Notes under the pieces: generated by a model
Databases searched by the model: none
Told to the model about the DNA's origin: nothing
Seen by the model: the letters and a program-made list of their open reading frames with translations, nothing else
NCBI GenBank assembly: GCA_002898955.1
Contig: BEIP01000005.1
Location: forward strand, 1-13,893
DNA length: 13,893 bases
Direction of reading: 5' to 3'
Source: a bacterium HR39
GTDB taxonomy: Bacteria; Pseudomonadota; Alphaproteobacteria; Geminicoccales; Geminicoccaceae
Shown: one piece after another, positions 13,607 to 13,893 of the stretch
Layout of the letters: each line of letters opens with the position of its first letter
How positions within the stretch are numbered: position 1 is the stretch's first letter
Translations under genes and position numbers: made by a program

Positions 13607-13893
13607 GCGAGGGACGCGGTCTCTGGCACCGCTACGCCTGGGCCGCGTACGGTGCCGTCTTTCTCGGCGTGGTGGGACATGCCACCAGCGAGTTCGTCTC
13701 GGTGCTCACGGGGCTGCGTGGCCCCGAGGTGTCGGTCTGGCGGTTTTCCATCGGTGCGCTGGGTCTGATCCTGCTGTGCCTCGCCATCCCGGGCCAGCGG
13801 GACCTGATCACGCCGTTGTGGCGGGACTTCTGGCCCATCGTCGGGCTGTCGGTGCGGGGCTTCGCGGTGGCCTACCTGTTCTTTCACTGGTCG
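13603..13893 (+). CDS. DMT/EamA-type membrane transporter, amino-terminal part
   Basis: An uninterrupted frame from GTG at 13603 reaches the window edge (97 codons). The translation begins VSEGRGLWHRYAWAAYGAVF and shows three hydrophobic segments: about residues 12-31, 42-63 (with GPEVSVWRFSIGALGLILL, the R-F-x-x-G-A-L pattern of the drug/metabolite transporter family), and 78-96. The full family protein is near 290-310 aa with ten membrane helices, so about two thirds is missing. GGAGGG lies 6 nt before the GTG, and the start overlaps the hydrolase stop by 4 bp. Substrate unknown. Confidence 0.75.
   Translation, partial: MSEGRGLWHRYAWAAYGAVFLGVVGHATSEFVSVLTGLRGPEVSVWRFSIGALGLILLCLAIPGQRDLITPLWRDFWPIVGLSVRGFAVAYLFFHWS

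Noticed and set aside
1..13893. tRNA, rRNA, riboswitch, CRISPR array, insertion sequence, toxin-antitoxin or phage features
   Set aside because: I looked for them on both strands and saw no supporting sequence; gene spacing leaves almost no room and codon use looks even throughout.

Overview
This is a gene-dense, very GC-rich (about 70% by eye) bacterial chromosomal window. It most likely comes from an alphaproteobacterium, perhaps Rhodospirillales-like. The pointers are the NadD nucleotide-binding motif in its alphaproteobacterial form (GGSFNPAHEGH followed by SPQNPLK), the order proA-nadD-rsfS-rlmH, and a PqqB whose amino end has the short cysteine-poor form I associate with Methylobacterium-like proteins. 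I see no mobile element, tRNA, rRNA, CRISPR array or foreign-looking segment. No gene-free stretch is longer than about 160 bases.

Left part (1-4438, all minus strand, transcribed right to left): three small exported proteins of unknown function (207, 231 and 119 aa), joined by 1-bp stop/start overlaps, are followed after 12 bp by a LysR-family regulator. Then come pqqA (27-aa precursor peptide), pqqB and the first 204 codons of pqqC, which runs off the left edge. pqqA, too short for ordinary gene finding, and the GTG-started pqqC are both clearly present. The arrangement suggests an exported-protein module and its regulator wired to pyrroloquinoline quinone (PQQ) synthesis, presumably for a periplasmic quinoprotein dehydrogenase encoded elsewhere.

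Middle part (4597-8327, plus strand): a fatty-acyl/DmdB-type acyl-CoA synthetase ends in a strong hairpin. It is followed by a two-gene unit encoding a dihydropteroate-synthase-like protein (DUF6513/TIGR00284 type) and a DUF447 flavin-binding-fold protein. In bacteria these two are typical companions of the tetrahydromethanopterin (H4MPT) C1 pathway. Together with PQQ synthesis they suggest methylotrophic or formaldehyde-oxidising capacity.

Right part (8315-12695, minus strand): a chain of six closely spaced genes encodes an EVE-domain protein, an AbrB-type duplicated membrane protein, proA, nadD, rsfS and rlmH. The rsfS gene has no normal start codon; the best candidate is ATA in an ATAA overlap with the nadD stop. 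The rlmH and DUF447 genes converge and overlap by 13 bp.

Right edge (12785-13893, plus strand): an alpha/beta hydrolase is translationally coupled (GTGA overlap) to the amino end of a DMT/EamA-type transporter that runs off the window.
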